Below, one piece after another: positions 7,883 to 15,667 of a stretch of 40,467 nucleotides of DNA. Source of the stretch: Thalassolituus sp. UBA674. GTDB lineage: Bacteria > Pseudomonadota > Gammaproteobacteria > Pseudomonadales > Oceanobacteraceae. A model generated the notes under the pieces. It saw only the letters and a program-made list of their open reading frames with translations. It made no database searches and was not told where the DNA came from. Location of the stretch: the NCBI GenBank assembly GCA_002298335.1, contig DBNK01000036.1, positions 65,609 through 106,075 of the forward strand, in the 5' to 3' direction. The translations under genes and the position numbers were made by a program. Position 1 is the stretch's first letter, and every line of letters begins with the position of its first letter.

Positions 7883-8634
7883 ACGCACTCCGACTGTCAG
7901 AGATTCTGAAACCGTCCCAGCTCATCTGGAGTCTGGTGCTGCTGGCTACCCTGTTGGCAGCCTTTACTCTGAGCTGGAACCTGCACCGTCAATACAATTA
8001 TGGCTATGGCTTCTGGTACGACCAGATGCAGATCGGCGAGCACATTCAGAAATACGGCGCCCAGAACCGGTATATCCGTGGTTTTAATGGTCTGGATAAA
8101 ACGACCTACAGAGATCTCTTCGCGCAGATCGTTGATGCTGTTCACAGCCAGGGTAAAGGGCTTGCTGAGATCCGGTTTACGGATAAGCGTGGTGTCAGCA
8201 AACCTCTGCTGCGCGAGCCGGAAATCACCCACCTGCAGGATGTGGCAAACCTGATTGATACTCTGACCATGGCCGGTGGCTTCGCAGTGCTGTTTGCCGG
8301 CATCGGATCACTGCTGTTGGTACAGCGCAAGATTCCGGTTCAGCTGAAGCCGCAGCTGACTATCTTTGGCGGACTTATCGGATTGTTGATTCTGCTCACA
8401 CTGATCATTGGCCCGGAGCGGGTGTTCTATCAGTTCCATGTCTGGGTCTTCCCGGATGACCATCAGTGGTTTTTCTTTTATCAGGAATCCCTGATGAGCA
8501 CTATGATGAAGGCGCCGGATCTGTTTGGCGGCATTGCTGTGAGTATCACTGCGCTGGGCTTGCTGCTGTTTGCTGGTTTCGTGATTTTACTCACTCAACT
8601 GACCGGGCAACGCAATACCGCTGCGCATCAGTGA
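7879..8634 (+). CDS. DUF1461 integral membrane protein
   Basis: A 251-residue membrane protein. There are four hydrophobic helices: about residues 17-35, 134-153, 161-180 and 214-240. A soluble loop of about 95 residues lies between helices 1 and 2, on the outer face if the N terminus is inside. The segments PEITHLQDVANL, YQFHVWVFPDDHQWFF and ESLMSTMMKAPDLFG agree with the DUF1461 (TIGR01906) family, whose function is unknown. It overlaps the preceding hydrolase by ATGA, so the two are coupled. It ends 34 bases before the convergent LytTR gene, and that gap holds only a weak GGCTAA/TTAGCC inverted repeat (8645-8674). Confidence 0.75.
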   Translation: MNALRLSEILKPSQLIWSLVLLATLLAAFTLSWNLHRQYNYGYGFWYDQMQIGEHIQKYGAQNRYIRGFNGLDKTTYRDLFAQIVDAVHSQGKGLAEIRFTDKRGVSKPLLREPEITHLQDVANLIDTLTMAGGFAVLFAGIGSLLLVQRKIPVQLKPQLTIFGGLIGLLILLTLIIGPERVFYQFHVWVFPDDHQWFFFYQESLMSTMMKAPDLFGGIAVSITALGLLLFAGFVILLTQLTGQRNTAAHQ

Positions 8635-8668
8635 CCCTCCATGCGGCTAAATCCGCTGTCTGTGCTGG

Positions 8669-9532
8669 TTAGCCCAATGCCCGCTTCAATTCATCCTTAT
8701 AGCGGCGCGACAGGGTGAGAGTCGTACCTGAGTGCAGCTGGATTTCTCCATCTCCGCTCGGGAAATAACGGATGCTTTCAATCCCCTGGCGGTTGATGGC
8801 ATGACTGCGGTGTACCCGGATGAAGCCGGCAGGTGTCAGCTGCTCAACAGTCTGCCCCAGCGTGGCCCGTAACGGATAGATCCGGCCGCGGCTGTGCAGA
8901 TTGACGTAGTTGCCCGACGACTCCAGCCATTCAATTTCAGCTACTCTGACCAGAAATTCTTTATCCAGCTTTTTCACCAGAAAGTGCTCCGGAACACTTG
9001 TCTGTGTGCTTTCAGTTTCTGTCTGGCTCTCACTTTCTGCGATGCGATGGGCCTCGCCCTGCAGGCGCGGCAGAATAAACCCGGTCATCTGCCAGACAAT
9101 CAACAGCAGTACATAACCCCAGGCATCCTTGCGGTACTCGTACCAGAGTTCCACCGGCCAGTTGCCGAACCCGTAGGTCTGAGGCTGGAAGTGGTAGATG
9201 AGATAGCGCAGGCCGACCATGATGCCGACATGTGCCAGGGAGAAGAGCACAGTGCCCGTCAGATGGATCAGAAGCTGACGCCGGATTCCGCTGAGGCGCA
9301 GAGGCCAGCGTTCATAAATCAGAAACAGCAGCGGCAATAACAACAGCGAGCTTGCAGCACTGGTGTACTCCCAGCAGAAGGGTTCCCAGAAAGCGATGCC
9401 GGGCTCACCGTGACGCGAGTGTTCCATCCATACCGATGAGGCATTAATGGTGTTGTTGATGAGCAGATAGGCGGCCATGACTGCATAAGAGACGCCGAAT
9501 CTGTGCTGATTGATGTATTCCCGCCAGTTCAT
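8669..9532 (-). CDS. Membrane-anchored LytTR-family transcriptional regulator
   Basis: A 287-residue protein. The N-terminal half (about residues 12-165) holds about four membrane-spanning helices. A glutamate/serine/threonine-rich linker follows. The C-terminal 95 residues are a LytTR DNA-binding domain, with LVRVAEIEWLESSGNYVNLH and FIRVHRSHAIN as hallmark segments. There is no receiver domain, so it belongs to the class that senses directly through the membrane. It is divergent from an acyltransferase-3 gene. An 11-bp direct repeat phased at 20 bp lies just upstream of its own start and is a likely binding site. The start ATG at 9532 has only a weak GCGGAAA ribosome site. Confidence 0.88.
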   Translation of the reverse strand: MNWREYINQHRFGVSYAVMAAYLLINNTINASSVWMEHSRHGEPGIAFWEPFCWEYTSAASSLLLLPLLFLIYERWPLRLSGIRRQLLIHLTGTVLFSLAHVGIMVGLRYLIYHFQPQTYGFGNWPVELWYEYRKDAWGYVLLLIVWQMTGFILPRLQGEAHRIAESESQTETESTQTSVPEHFLVKKLDKEFLVRVAEIEWLESSGNYVNLHSRGRIYPLRATLGQTVEQLTPAGFIRVHRSHAINRQGIESIRYFPSGDGEIQLHSGTTLTLSRRYKDELKRALG

Positions 9533-9537
9533 CGTTT

Positions 9538-9568
9538 CCGCTTATCCCACCATTCCACCGCTTATCCC
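9538..9568. promoter_or_regulatory. Direct repeat, candidate LytTR operator
   Basis: CCGCTTATCCC occurs at 9538-9548 and again at 9558-9568, a 20-bp offset or about two helical turns on the same DNA face. CGTTTCCGCT also occurs twice, at 9533-9542 and 9569-9578. LytTR proteins are known to bind paired direct repeats spaced about two turns apart. The repeat covers the leader of the LytTR gene and lies about 90 bases before the divergent acyltransferase gene. Assignment to this regulator is inference. Confidence 0.5.
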
Positions 9569-9654
9569 CGTTTCCGCTCTGGCGGGCTACCGGGCTGTAT
9601 TGCCTCCACCTGTGTTCATCCAGACTGGGCTGTAAAGATGAAACGGAGGATAAC

Positions 9655-10863
9655 ATGGCTCAGGCAGATTACGGGCGTCGCTACGATATAGACTGGCTGC
9701 GCACACTGGCGTTCGGGGTGCTGATTCTGTATCACACCGGCATGTATTACGTGGCGGACTGGGGCTGGCACATCAAGAGTGAGCACACCTTTGCGTGGCT
9801 GCAGGATGTGATGATGCTGACGGCCCCCTGGCGCATGTCGCTGCTGTTTTTCATTTCTGCCATTGCCCTGGCACTGGTCGGAAAGAGGTATTCCGGGGGC
9901 AGTCTTGCCATCCTGCGCAGCAAGCGTTTATTGGTGCCTCTGTTGTTCGGCATGTTCGTCATTGTGGCTCCGCAGACCTACTATGAGGCGCTCAGTCAGA
10001 ACCTGATTCAACCGGGCTTTCTCAGTTTCTGGCTGCAATACATCAACCCGCATACGGAGCTGCTGAAAGAGCATCACTCGGTCATTGGTCTGCTGACCTG
10101 GAATCATCTCTGGTATCTGCCATATCTCTGGGTGTATTCCCTGATTGTTCTGGCGCTGTCGGGTGTGTTGCAGGCGCTGGCTGCGACCCGTGTGTTTCAG
10201 CATATCCCGGCGTGGATTGCGGCGGCTGGTGCTGTGCTGGCGCTGATGATTATCTGGTTTCTGCTGCGCCAGCGCTTTCCGGTCACTCATGCTCTGCTGG
10301 ATGACTGGTACAGTCACGGCAAATATTTTCTGGTGTTTGTCAGTGGCTATCTGTTTGCACTGCAGCCGCACTGGTGGAGCGCTGTGATCAGGCAACGGCG
10401 TGGGTTGCTGCTACTGGCCGTGCTTGGCTATGCATTCCTGATTGCTGACCGGCATGAGCTGCTGCTGTTCCTGTCCTCACGCTTTGAGACATCAGACACA
10501 GTGCGGGCTTTTTACGGTCTGGTCGTCTCGCTGGAGCACTGGGCCTGGCTGTTGGCCGCGGTGGGCTATGCGGGGTTCTGGCTGAACCGGCCCGGACGCC
10601 TGCTGGATTACGCCAACCATGCGGTACTGCCCTGGTACATGCTGCATCAGACCCTGATCATCGTCTTTGCATGGTGGCTTAAATCAGCCAGACTGCCTGG
10701 CTACGCAGAGGCGCCGGTATTACTGATATTGACGGTACTGGGTTGTCTGGCCGGGTATGAGGTAATCCGCCGCAGCCGTATTCTGAGTTGGTTGTGTGGC
10801 CTGAAGCTGGCCGCCGGTCAGAAGTCAGGGCGAACCACAAATGCCATACGTTCACCGGTGTGA
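9655..10863 (+). CDS. Acyltransferase family 3 membrane protein (OpgC-like)
   Basis: A 402-residue polytopic protein with about ten hydrophobic helices. It has an N-terminal RRYDIDWLRTLAFGVLILYH segment; the DxLR and following histidine are typical of acyltransferase-3 proteins, which move acyl groups onto extracytoplasmic glycans or lipids. The NHLWYLPYLWVYS motif near residues 151-163 and the late HAVLPWYMLHQTLII region resemble the OpgC/MdoC subgroup, which succinylates periplasmic glucans. The exact acceptor is not predictable. The start is backed by GGAGG five bases before the ATG. It is divergent from the LytTR regulator, its likely controller. Its last 46 bases overlap the 3' end of the convergent rluA gene. 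Confidence 0.8.
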   Translation: MAQADYGRRYDIDWLRTLAFGVLILYHTGMYYVADWGWHIKSEHTFAWLQDVMMLTAPWRMSLLFFISAIALALVGKRYSGGSLAILRSKRLLVPLLFGMFVIVAPQTYYEALSQNLIQPGFLSFWLQYINPHTELLKEHHSVIGLLTWNHLWYLPYLWVYSLIVLALSGVLQALAATRVFQHIPAWIAAAGAVLALMIIWFLLRQRFPVTHALLDDWYSHGKYFLVFVSGYLFALQPHWWSAVIRQRRGLLLLAVLGYAFLIADRHELLLFLSSRFETSDTVRAFYGLVVSLEHWAWLLAAVGYAGFWLNRPGRLLDYANHAVLPWYMLHQTLIIVFAWWLKSARLPGYAEAPVLLILTVLGCLAGYEVIRRSRILSWLCGLKLAAGQKSGRTTNAIRSPV

Positions 10864-11462
10864 GGATGGTCAAAATCCAGCTCCCGCGCATGCAGGCAGA
10901 GGCGGGGCTCCTGCCCAGCCTCCGGGCCGGCGTACAGGGTGTCGCCTTTGATCGGATGACCAATCTGCTGCATGTGCAGGCGCAGCTGATGGGAACGTCC
11001 GGTTTTGGGGAAGAGAGCTACCCGGGTGTTGCCGCTTTCAATGGCCAGCTTCTGCCAGCGGGTGAGGGCATAGCGACCCTCGGTATGGCTGATTTTCTGC
11101 AGTGGCCGGTTGGGCCAGTCGACGATGATCGGCAGGTTGATGCAGCCTTGGTTGGCTGGGATTTCACCCAGAACAAGCGCTTCGTAAATCTTACGGGTGG
11201 TCTGGGCCTCGAACTGACGCTGTACTGTGTTCAGTGCGGCCTTATGACGGGCAAACACCAGTATGCCTGAGGTGTCCTGATCCAGACGGTGAATCACCAG
11301 AGTCTCGCCATAACGCTCCTGCAGACGCGTAACGGCAGAATCTTTCAGGTAGCGGCCCGGTACACTGAGCAGGCCGGGCGGCTTGTTGATGACGATGATG
11401 TCATCATCCAGGTGCAGTATCTCGGGTATGCCTTTGGGGACGGTATTATAGCGCTGGGTCAT
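10818..11462 (-). CDS. rluA: 23S rRNA/tRNA pseudouridine synthase RluA
   Basis: Isomerises U746 in 23S rRNA and U32 in several tRNAs in the best-known homologue. The 214 residues match E. coli RluA (219). INKPPGLLSVPGR, the catalytic motif HRLDQDTSG with Asp61, IVDWPNRP, GRSHQLRLHM and GHPIKGDTLYAGPEAG all match RluA rather than the longer RluC/RluD, which carry an S4 domain. The ATG at 11462 (MTQRYNTV) is chosen although the frame continues upstream. It lies two bases after the DUF416-like stop and gives the family length. It is the last gene of a minus-strand operon. Its final codons overlap the convergent acyltransferase gene. Confidence 0.92.
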   Translation of the reverse strand: MTQRYNTVPKGIPEILHLDDDIIVINKPPGLLSVPGRYLKDSAVTRLQERYGETLVIHRLDQDTSGILVFARHKAALNTVQRQFEAQTTRKIYEALVLGEIPANQGCINLPIIVDWPNRPLQKISHTEGRYALTRWQKLAIESGNTRVALFPKTGRSHQLRLHMQQIGHPIKGDTLYAGPEAGQEPRLCLHARELDFDHPHTGERMAFVVRPDF

Positions 11463-11464
11463 GC

Positions 11465-11992
11465 TCAGTCTTCCAGCCCGAAGGGGGAGACACCAACATC
11501 GCAGATCTGGTGCATGGCGCTTTTGCTGACCGGGCGCTGGCGCACAGCCGACAGCGCCTCCGTCCATTCCTCTGACAGCTCGTTCCAGTAGCTTTCCAGC
11601 TCGGCAGCCGGGCCGCCGAGATCAGCGAGTTCTGCATACAGGTCGCGCATGCTTTCCGGCAGCAGGCGGGCATCGTCACAGTCATTATCACTGAGCAGAA
11701 CGACCGCGGCGTCGGTTGCGGCAAGGCACAAAGCCGTAATACGTTGGTTGAGGCTGTCTCCGGCAGTCTGAGTGTCACGCCAGTCGCAGAAGGCTTCATA
11801 AAAGCGCTGCAGATTGGATTCCGACTGGAGTTCGCCGGTGAGGAACGCCTGCAGTTTGCTCAACAGCTTGTACCAGTGTGCCAGGTCATCGCCGGATTCC
11901 TCCGACTGCAGACGGATATGGGGCAGGCAGCTGTTAACCAGTGCATAGCACCAGCAGCTGCGGGCAACAGGAGAAAGTTGGTCAGGTGTCAT
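11465..11992 (-). CDS. DUF416-like (YjaG family) protein of unknown function
   Basis: A 175-residue, mostly alpha-helical acidic protein without signal peptide or membrane segments. The helix ATDAAVVLL in the middle and the general layout recall the DUF416/YjaG family, but similarity by eye is weak; an uncharacterised lineage-specific protein is the alternative. The ATG at 11992 is chosen because it overlaps the rlmG stop by ATGA. A longer frame starting at 12019 would intrude 31 bases into rlmG. It sits between two rRNA-modifying enzymes in one operon, which hints at, but does not show, a ribosome-related role. Confidence 0.65.
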   Translation of the reverse strand: MTPDQLSPVARSCWCYALVNSCLPHIRLQSEESGDDLAHWYKLLSKLQAFLTGELQSESNLQRFYEAFCDWRDTQTAGDSLNQRITALCLAATDAAVVLLSDNDCDDARLLPESMRDLYAELADLGGPAAELESYWNELSEEWTEALSAVRQRPVSKSAMHQICDVGVSPFGLED

Positions 11993-13098
11993 GAGCGTGC
12001 CTTTTTCGGTGAGCGGCAATGATAGACGCTGAAGCGCCGGTCAGCGGATATTACCCGGACGTCTGCATACAGTCTTCTCAGAACCGGCAGGTAGGGCAGA
12101 TGGCGGTTGGCAACAATCAGAAACTGGCCGTCTGTCGTGAGATGCCGGGCTGCGTCGCGGAACATGGTTTCTGCGATTTCCGTCTGCTGGGTATGGCCGT
12201 CATGAAAAGGCGGGTTGCACAGAATCCAGTCAAAGTGCGCGTCGGTTTCTGACAGGGCGTTGCTGTGCAGCACCTCCAGGTTCAGGTCCAGCGTCTGTAC
12301 GTTGTGCTGCACAGAACTGACGGCCAGTTCGGAATCATCGCAGGCCAGAACGCCGGTTTGCGGGTGCTGGTGTTTGATACTCAGTGCGAGCACGCCGTTG
12401 CCACAACCCAGATCGCAGACCTTGCCACGGATGTCTGCGGGAAGATGGTTCAGCAGAACCCGGGTGCCGGGATCGAGCCGGTCGCGGCAGAAAACGCCGG
12501 GCAGGGCATTGATGCGCATGTCATCCTGAGAATAGCCCTGCCAGAGCTGATCATCCGGCTGCAGAAAGCCGCTCAGCCCCTGCAGGGTGATCATGCGTGC
12601 CTTGCGGATAACACGACTCTGGCTATAACTGTCAGCCAGCGATTCAAGCCGGTTCAGCAGGGCAACCGGCAGGTGCCTGGCCATGCCCGCCAGATGCACG
12701 GTCGCCTCCGGGCATTGTCGGGCGATGATGCTGAGTTGAAAGGCCAGCAGGTCGTGGTTTTTCGGAATCTGTATCAGCACCTGCCGCACGCCGCTGACGG
12801 ACTCAAGCTGTTCCAGTGACAGCATCTCAGGGAGGGGCAGACCATTGGTGGAGCTGTTGAGACGGATGGCTTCGCGGGCGCAGAAGCTGTCGGTCCAGAC
12901 CCGGAGTTGCCGCTCGGGTCCGCCCGCTTGGAGTCCACAGCAAAGAGCGCCGTGGCGATCATTGAGGATCAGGGTCGGCTGGGCGGTGTCCGCCGCATCC
13001 AGCAGTAACTCATCTGCGCTGTTCCAGGGCAGGCTCATGTGTTCAGGGACGGGCGGGTAACATTCGAGATGGAGTTGCCGGGCGGGCCAGAGTGGCAT
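11989..13098 (-). CDS. rlmG: 23S rRNA (guanine1835-N2)-methyltransferase RlmG
   Basis: An S-adenosylmethionine-dependent methyltransferase that makes m2G1835 in 23S rRNA. The 369 residues (E. coli RlmG 378) comprise two MTS-like halves. The degenerate N-terminal half carries ADELLLDAAD and LILNDRHGALCC. The catalytic half has the SAM-binding DLGCGNGVLAL near residue 227 and the base-flipping NPPFHDGH near residue 291. IVANRHLPYLPVL close to the C terminus is typical of RlmG and separates it from RsmC. Its start overlaps the upstream stop as TGATG and its stop overlaps the next start as ATGA. It is the second gene of a four-gene operon. Confidence 0.9.
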   Translation of the reverse strand: MPLWPARQLHLECYPPVPEHMSLPWNSADELLLDAADTAQPTLILNDRHGALCCGLQAGGPERQLRVWTDSFCAREAIRLNSSTNGLPLPEMLSLEQLESVSGVRQVLIQIPKNHDLLAFQLSIIARQCPEATVHLAGMARHLPVALLNRLESLADSYSQSRVIRKARMITLQGLSGFLQPDDQLWQGYSQDDMRINALPGVFCRDRLDPGTRVLLNHLPADIRGKVCDLGCGNGVLALSIKHQHPQTGVLACDDSELAVSSVQHNVQTLDLNLEVLHSNALSETDAHFDWILCNPPFHDGHTQQTEIAETMFRDAARHLTTDGQFLIVANRHLPYLPVLRRLYADVRVISADRRFSVYHCRSPKKARS

Positions 13099-13448
13099 CA
13101 GTAGAAGTCGTCCAGCTTGCCTTTATTAAAACTGTCGAACAGATCTTCTTCTTTTTCGCGCTCGGTTTTTTCACGCACCGGGCGCACACGGGTACGGTCA
13201 TACGGCTCGTTACCATCAGTGTCCGTGGTCGGTTTGACGGGCGCATTCGCTGCGGCAGGCTTCTGAACCTGTTTTTCACGGGCGTCAGGGTTCTGCTCGA
13301 GGTATTTTTCGTACACTGACTTGGTTTTGTTGCTGACCCGCTTGCCGGTCTGACGATCAGCGCCCGCGGCCCGTTTCAGCTTGCTGATGCTGCCGGTTTT
13401 TACATTGTGAATGCGCTTGAGAGAACGCGTTTTTTTACGTCGGGTCAT
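13098..13448 (-). CDS. Small basic protein of unknown function
   Basis: About 116 residues with a strongly basic N terminus (MTRRKKTRSLKRI and further KLKR and TGKR segments). A low-complexity proline/alanine/threonine middle follows, then a charged C-terminal part ending EEDLFDSFNKGKLDDFY. It looks disordered and nucleic-acid- or ribosome-binding. A relation to YihI-type Der GTPase activators is conceivable from the basic start, but I cannot show it. The ATG at 13448 is used; a GTG at 13460 would add four residues, and neither has a clear ribosome site. It is coupled to rlmG by a TGATG overlap and heads an operon of rRNA modification genes. Confidence 0.65.
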   Translation of the reverse strand: MTRRKKTRSLKRIHNVKTGSISKLKRAAGADRQTGKRVSNKTKSVYEKYLEQNPDAREKQVQKPAAANAPVKPTTDTDGNEPYDRTRVRPVREKTEREKEEDLFDSFNKGKLDDFY

Positions 13449-13523
13449 GATACGGGCCACAGATTTTCTGAACCGCTTAGTTTACCCGTAAGCGCCCGGG
13501 CATAACAGGCCTGCACGCAGAAC

Positions 13524-13547
13524 ACTGCTGTCGCCAATGTCAGCAGT
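13524..13547. repeat. Inverted repeat upstream of the AEC transporter promoter
   Basis: ACTGCTG (13524-13530) and CAGCAGT (13541-13547) form a perfect 7-bp inverted repeat with a 10-base spacer. A second pair, CGCCAA (13532-13537) and TTGGCG (13556-13561), is interleaved with it and overlaps the -35 box. It is a candidate operator; no known regulator was recognised. Confidence 0.4.
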
Positions 13548-13555
13548 TTACGGTG

Positions 13556-13583
13556 TTGGCGGCATGCCATCAGGGTATATACT
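13556..13583 (+). promoter_or_regulatory. Putative sigma70 promoter of the AEC transporter gene
   Basis: TTGGCG and TATACT are 16 bases apart, about 28 bases before the start codon at 13611. Both boxes match at least 4 of 6 consensus bases. The -35 lies inside an inverted repeat that may hold an operator. Confidence 0.5.
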
Positions 13584-13610
13584 TGCCACACTGTTCAGTG
13601 AATCCCGCAC

Positions 13611-14552
13611 ATGTACCTCCAGACACTTCTCCATACTCTCGAAATCACCTTACCGGTGATGTTGCTCGTTATTCTTGGCATCTGGCTGAAACGCCGGGGA
13701 TCGATTAACAGTGATTTCATCCGCATGTCGTCCCAGCTGGTGTTTAACGTCTCCCTGCCGGTGCTGATCTTTATGGCCATCGTCAATGCCGATCTGGGAG
13801 ATCAGAACTACAACGGTCTGATTCTGTTTTCGCTGCTGGCTGCACTCGGTTCCTTTGCCGTCGGGGCGTTTGCTGCCCGCCTGATGCAGATTCCGGAATA
13901 CAGCAAAGGGGCGTTCATTCAGGCTTCGTTCCGCTCCAACCTGGCGATCATCGGGCTGGCACTGTGCATCAGCGCCTATCCGCTCAAGGGGGCGGTGATT
14001 GGTGCCATTGTGCTTGCTGTGGTCACGCCACTGTACAACCTGTTGGCGGTGTACGTGCTGACCGGCGGGGCCTCACTCGCCAACCTGAAAAAACAGGTGA
14101 TGGTAATGGCCAAAAATCCGCTGATCATCTCCATTGTGCTCGCTGCCGCGTTCCGCTTAATGGATCTTTCGCTCGGGCCGGTGTGGCAGAAGACAGGCTC
14201 GACCATCGCCGCCATGACTCTGCCGCTGGCCCTGATTGGTATCGGCGGATCACTCAGTGTGGCCGTAGTTACCCGGGGAGGGGTGCCGGCTCTGGCAACC
14301 TCAGCAATCAAAATCCTGATCAATCCGCTGCTGATCATTCTGGCGGCCATTCTGGTGGGGTTCCGCAATGAAGAGCTGATGGTGCTGGCAATTATGTTTG
14401 CCTGTCCGACGGCTGCGGCCTCGTTCGTTATGGCTCTCGCCATGGGCGGCGACGGCGAACTTACGGCGAATGCGATTGCTGTCACCACCCTGGGGTCAGG
14501 TATCACACTGGCCACCATCATCTATGTCCTCACTATTTCCGGGCTGGTATAG
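13611..14552 (+). CDS. AEC family transporter (auxin efflux carrier fold)
   Basis: A 313-residue integral membrane protein. About ten hydrophobic helices are arranged as two five-helix halves, as in the auxin efflux carrier/MdcF/YwkB family. The half-repeats are recognisable by FIQASFRSNLAIIGLAL and the late MFACPTAAASFVMALAMGGD segment. It probably exports or imports an organic acid anion across the inner membrane; the substrate is unknown. A good promoter precedes it. It occupies the place where nqrF would be expected upstream of apbE, and starts only ten bases from the apbE reading frame, so apbE may depend on its promoter. Confidence 0.82.
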   Translation: MYLQTLLHTLEITLPVMLLVILGIWLKRRGSINSDFIRMSSQLVFNVSLPVLIFMAIVNADLGDQNYNGLILFSLLAALGSFAVGAFAARLMQIPEYSKGAFIQASFRSNLAIIGLALCISAYPLKGAVIGAIVLAVVTPLYNLLAVYVLTGGASLANLKKQVMVMAKNPLIISIVLAAAFRLMDLSLGPVWQKTGSTIAAMTLPLALIGIGGSLSVAVVTRGGVPALATSAIKILINPLLIILAAILVGFRNEELMVLAIMFACPTAAASFVMALAMGGDGELTANAIAVTTLGSGITLATIIYVLTISGLV

Positions 14553-14562
14553 TGACCGCCAC

Positions 14563-15666
14563 ATGGTCAGGCGCTCTGTGAGGTACTCTTTGAATCCGCG
14601 TTCTTCTCTTTATTCTCTCCCCCGTTTATTTCTGTTTATTCTGGCCCTGGGTCTTGCCGCCTGTTCTGAACCCAGACCTGAAGTCCAGATGCTTTCTGGT
14701 CCGACCATGGGTACGCAGTACCACGTATCCTGGGTGGACACTCCCGAGAATACAGCGGACGCTGAATCCCTGCAGGAGATGATCCGCTCGCGCCTGGTGC
14801 AGTTAAACAAGGTTTTCTCGACATACGACCCTGAGTCGGAACTGTCGATACTGAATAAGAAGTCCGCGGACATGGCCGGGCGCTGGATTCCGGTCAGTCC
14901 TGAACTCATGTCGGTACTTCAGGATGCCGCTTTTGTGAATGGTTTCAGTCTTGGCCGCTTCGATGTCACGGTAGGGCCGTTGGTGAATCTCTGGGGCTTT
15001 GGTCCGTCTCCGCATGATGTGGTGCCAACCGAAGACGAGGTAAAGGCATTGCTGCCATCCGTGGGTATGCAGCATCTGCAACTGCGCCCGGCCAGCAATG
15101 AGATTTACATGGATGAGCCGCTGTACATTGATCTTTCTGCCATCGCCAAAGGGTGGGCGGTGGATGATATTGGCTTGCTGCTCGAGAATCTGGGTATCAG
15201 TGATTATCTTGTGGAAATTGGTGGCGAGGTCCGCACCCGTGGCACTAAGCCTTCCGGTCCGTGGCGCCTGGCAATTGAACGCCCTGTCTATGAATCCGGA
15301 GTTTCTGCCCAGAAGATCATAGAACCGGGTAATCACGCGGTCGCGACGTCCGGGGATTACCGCAACTATTTCGAAAAAGACGGTCAGAGGTACTCGCACA
15401 CGATTGATCCGATGACCGGGTATCCGATCACGCACAAACTGGCTTCTGTGACGGTCATCATGCCGACCTGCTCGCTGGCTGACGCCTGGGCCACGGCGAT
15501 TGATGTGGCCGGGCCGGAGTTAGGTATGAACATCGCAGAAGCCAATCATTTGCCGGTATTTATGCTGATCCGGGAAGATGATGGCTTCCGCGAGGCGTAT
15601 TCTTCGGCCTTTAAAGAGATGTTCCCGGCATCAGCTGATACACTGAAGACATCTGAGGAGAAATGA
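14563..15666 (+). CDS. apbE: FAD:protein FMN transferase ApbE, lipoprotein
   Basis: Uses FAD to attach FMN covalently to threonines of flavoproteins such as NqrB and NqrC on the periplasmic side. A signal peptide ends in the lipobox LGLAAC, with the lipidated Cys34 in this numbering. Family motifs are GPTMGTQYHVSW, DVTVGPLVNLWGFG, IDLSAIAKGWAVD and HTIDPMTGYPI, the last with metal and flavin ligands. The ATG at 14563 gives 367 residues. The TTG at 14590 is a serious alternative: GAGG lies six bases upstream and it gives a more usual 25-residue signal peptide. It precedes nqrM by one base. No nqr structural gene is in the window. Confidence 0.93.
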   Translation: MVRRSVRYSLNPRSSLYSLPRLFLFILALGLAACSEPRPEVQMLSGPTMGTQYHVSWVDTPENTADAESLQEMIRSRLVQLNKVFSTYDPESELSILNKKSADMAGRWIPVSPELMSVLQDAAFVNGFSLGRFDVTVGPLVNLWGFGPSPHDVVPTEDEVKALLPSVGMQHLQLRPASNEIYMDEPLYIDLSAIAKGWAVDDIGLLLENLGISDYLVEIGGEVRTRGTKPSGPWRLAIERPVYESGVSAQKIIEPGNHAVATSGDYRNYFEKDGQRYSHTIDPMTGYPITHKLASVTVIMPTCSLADAWATAIDVAGPELGMNIAEANHLPVFMLIREDDGFREAYSSAFKEMFPASADTLKTSEEK

Positions 15667-15667
15667 C

